From NCBI GenBank assembly GCA_964405405.1, contig CAYONT010000012.1, forward strand, positions 1 through 48,365: a stretch of 48,365 bases of DNA, written 5' to 3'. The translations under genes were made by a program, and so were the position numbers. The notes under the pieces are model-generated. The model ran no database searches and was not told the DNA's origin. It saw nothing but the letters and a program-made list of their open reading frames with translations. Origin of the DNA: CAMCYM01 sp964405405 (GTDB lineage Bacteria > Bacteroidota > Bacteroidia > Flavobacteriales_D > Sanyastnellaceae). This document shows, one piece after another, positions 47,720 through 48,365 of the stretch; within the stretch, counting starts at the first letter, position 1; every line of letters begins with the position of its first letter.

Positions 47720-48365
47720 TCAACCGGCCGTGCCTTGGGTCGACCAAGCTGCCCAAACCTCCTCCACGGTTTTGGCGCCAGGGTAGCACTGCAACACCCG
47801 CTCCAACACCCGCTCTACCGTCGCATCGGGGCACGAAGCTCCGCTCGTCAACAAAACCGTGGGCACCCGCCCAGGAGTCCGTTGGGACCAGGGACCCGGG
47901 GACACCACCACCGACCCCGCGTGCAAATCGAAGTGCTCGATGCCCCCTTCATCGAAGATGCACTTCTCGTTGTGAATGAAGTAAGTAGGGGCTCTCTGTT
48001 CAATGAGTTCCACAAGGTGGGATGTGTTGGAACTGTTGTAGCCCCCGACCACGATGGCCCAGTCGGGCACCCCCCAAGCCAGCGCCCCCTCCGTCGCCTG
48101 TTGGTTGTCCAGCGTCGCGTAGCAAAGCGTGTCCCGGGTGTTCGCAAAACGGCCCGCAGTCTGGGCGCCTTCAATGGCCTGCCGGATGCGGTCGCTGATG
48201 GCTTGCGTTTCGGAGGCCAGCATCGTCGTTTGGTTTACCACCCCCACGCGGACCAAATCGCGCTCAGGCACAAATCCAGCACTGGTACGGTCTGGAAACA
48301 CCTCGAAGAACTGCGACCAAGGGGTGCGACCCTCGATGAATCCACAAAGCCGCTCTGCTTCCTCC
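47720..48365 (-). CDS. ispH: 4-hydroxy-3-methylbut-2-enyl diphosphate reductase, C-terminal part
   Basis: The last ~215 residues of IspH, running off the window edge. The iron-sulfur enzyme makes IPP and DMAPP in the last step of the MEP pathway. Seen are VGVVNQTTMLASETQ, DTLCYATLDNQQA (iron-sulfur Cys), VGGYNSSNTSHLVEL and LTSGASCPDATVE (Cys). The spacing matches the long Bacteroidota form. It is not near the crt operon but feeds it. Confidence 0.94.
   Translation of the reverse strand, partial: EEAERLCGFIEGRTPWSQFFEVFPDRTSAGFVPERDLVRVGVVNQTTMLASETQAISDRIRQAIEGAQTAGRFANTRDTLCYATLDNQQATEGALAWGVPDWAIVVGGYNSSNTSHLVELIEQRAPTYFIHNEKCIFDEGGIEHFDLHAGSVVVSPGPWSQRTPGRVPTVLLTSGASCPDATVERVLERVLQCYPGAKTVEEVWAAWSTQGTAG

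Overview
The window reads as part of a high-GC member of the Bacteroidota, probably a Flavobacteriales-type lineage, from a draft assembly or MAG with three placeholder gaps of exactly 100 N. The evidence is a fused SecDF, a DUF5606 protein, an HsdR_N-type protein divergent from holA, BshB1 of bacillithiol synthesis, a secreted multi-module calcium-binding protein with a dockerin-like tail, a flavobacterial-type carotenoid cluster, and many Bacteroidota-type -7 promoter boxes (TAnnTTTG).

Layout. 1-5.5 kb: L-2-hydroxyglutarate oxidase (-), a UMF1-type MFS transporter and two tandem OmpA-like envelope proteins. 5.6-14.7 kb: holA (-), the HsdR_N protein, DUF5606, 3-hydroxybutyryl-CoA dehydrogenase, then a tightly coupled chain: acyl-CoA ligase, PAP2 phosphatase, CrcB, PafA-type alkaline phosphatase and M61 peptidase. 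14.9-22 kb: a DUF4159 protein (-), secDF and a large M1 peptidase (-). 22-23 kb: TatA-like protein and AlkB. 23.1-24.9 kb is accessory: an IS66 transposase remnant and an AT-rich HigBA toxin-antitoxin pair. 25-27.6 kb: panB, an RluA-type pseudouridine synthase and trxB. 27.7-29.6 kb: a HipBA module between two 49-bp direct repeats. 29.4-31.7 kb: repeat arrays and the secreted modular protein. 31.7-36 kb: a cation diffusion facilitator, tRNA-His, a glycosyltransferase with a flippase, and bshB1. 36.1-42.6 kb: the carotenoid operon crtI, crtB (broken by a gap), an unknown gene (also broken), idi, a crtD-cruF fusion, crtZ and a fused lycopene cyclase. 42.6-48.4 kb (-): an EEP-family hydrolase, two rhomboid proteases, mutL, a small membrane protein and the 3' part of ispH.

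How the genes work together. The carotenoid enzymes fit a saproxanthin-like monocyclic carotenoid: CrtB and CrtI make lycopene, the cyclase and CrtZ form a 3-hydroxy-beta ring at one end, and CruF and CrtD hydrate and desaturate the other. Idi and IspH supply isoprenoid precursors. 

Two patterns run through the whole window. First, intergenic arrays of small GC-rich hairpins alternate with short purine linkers, keep a fixed polarity relative to the gene they follow, and sometimes supply its stop codon. Second, at about a dozen gene starts a -7-like box lies only 1-7 nt before the ATG, which predicts leaderless or nearly leaderless mRNAs. These two patterns and the CrtD-CruF fusion are the most interesting things here.
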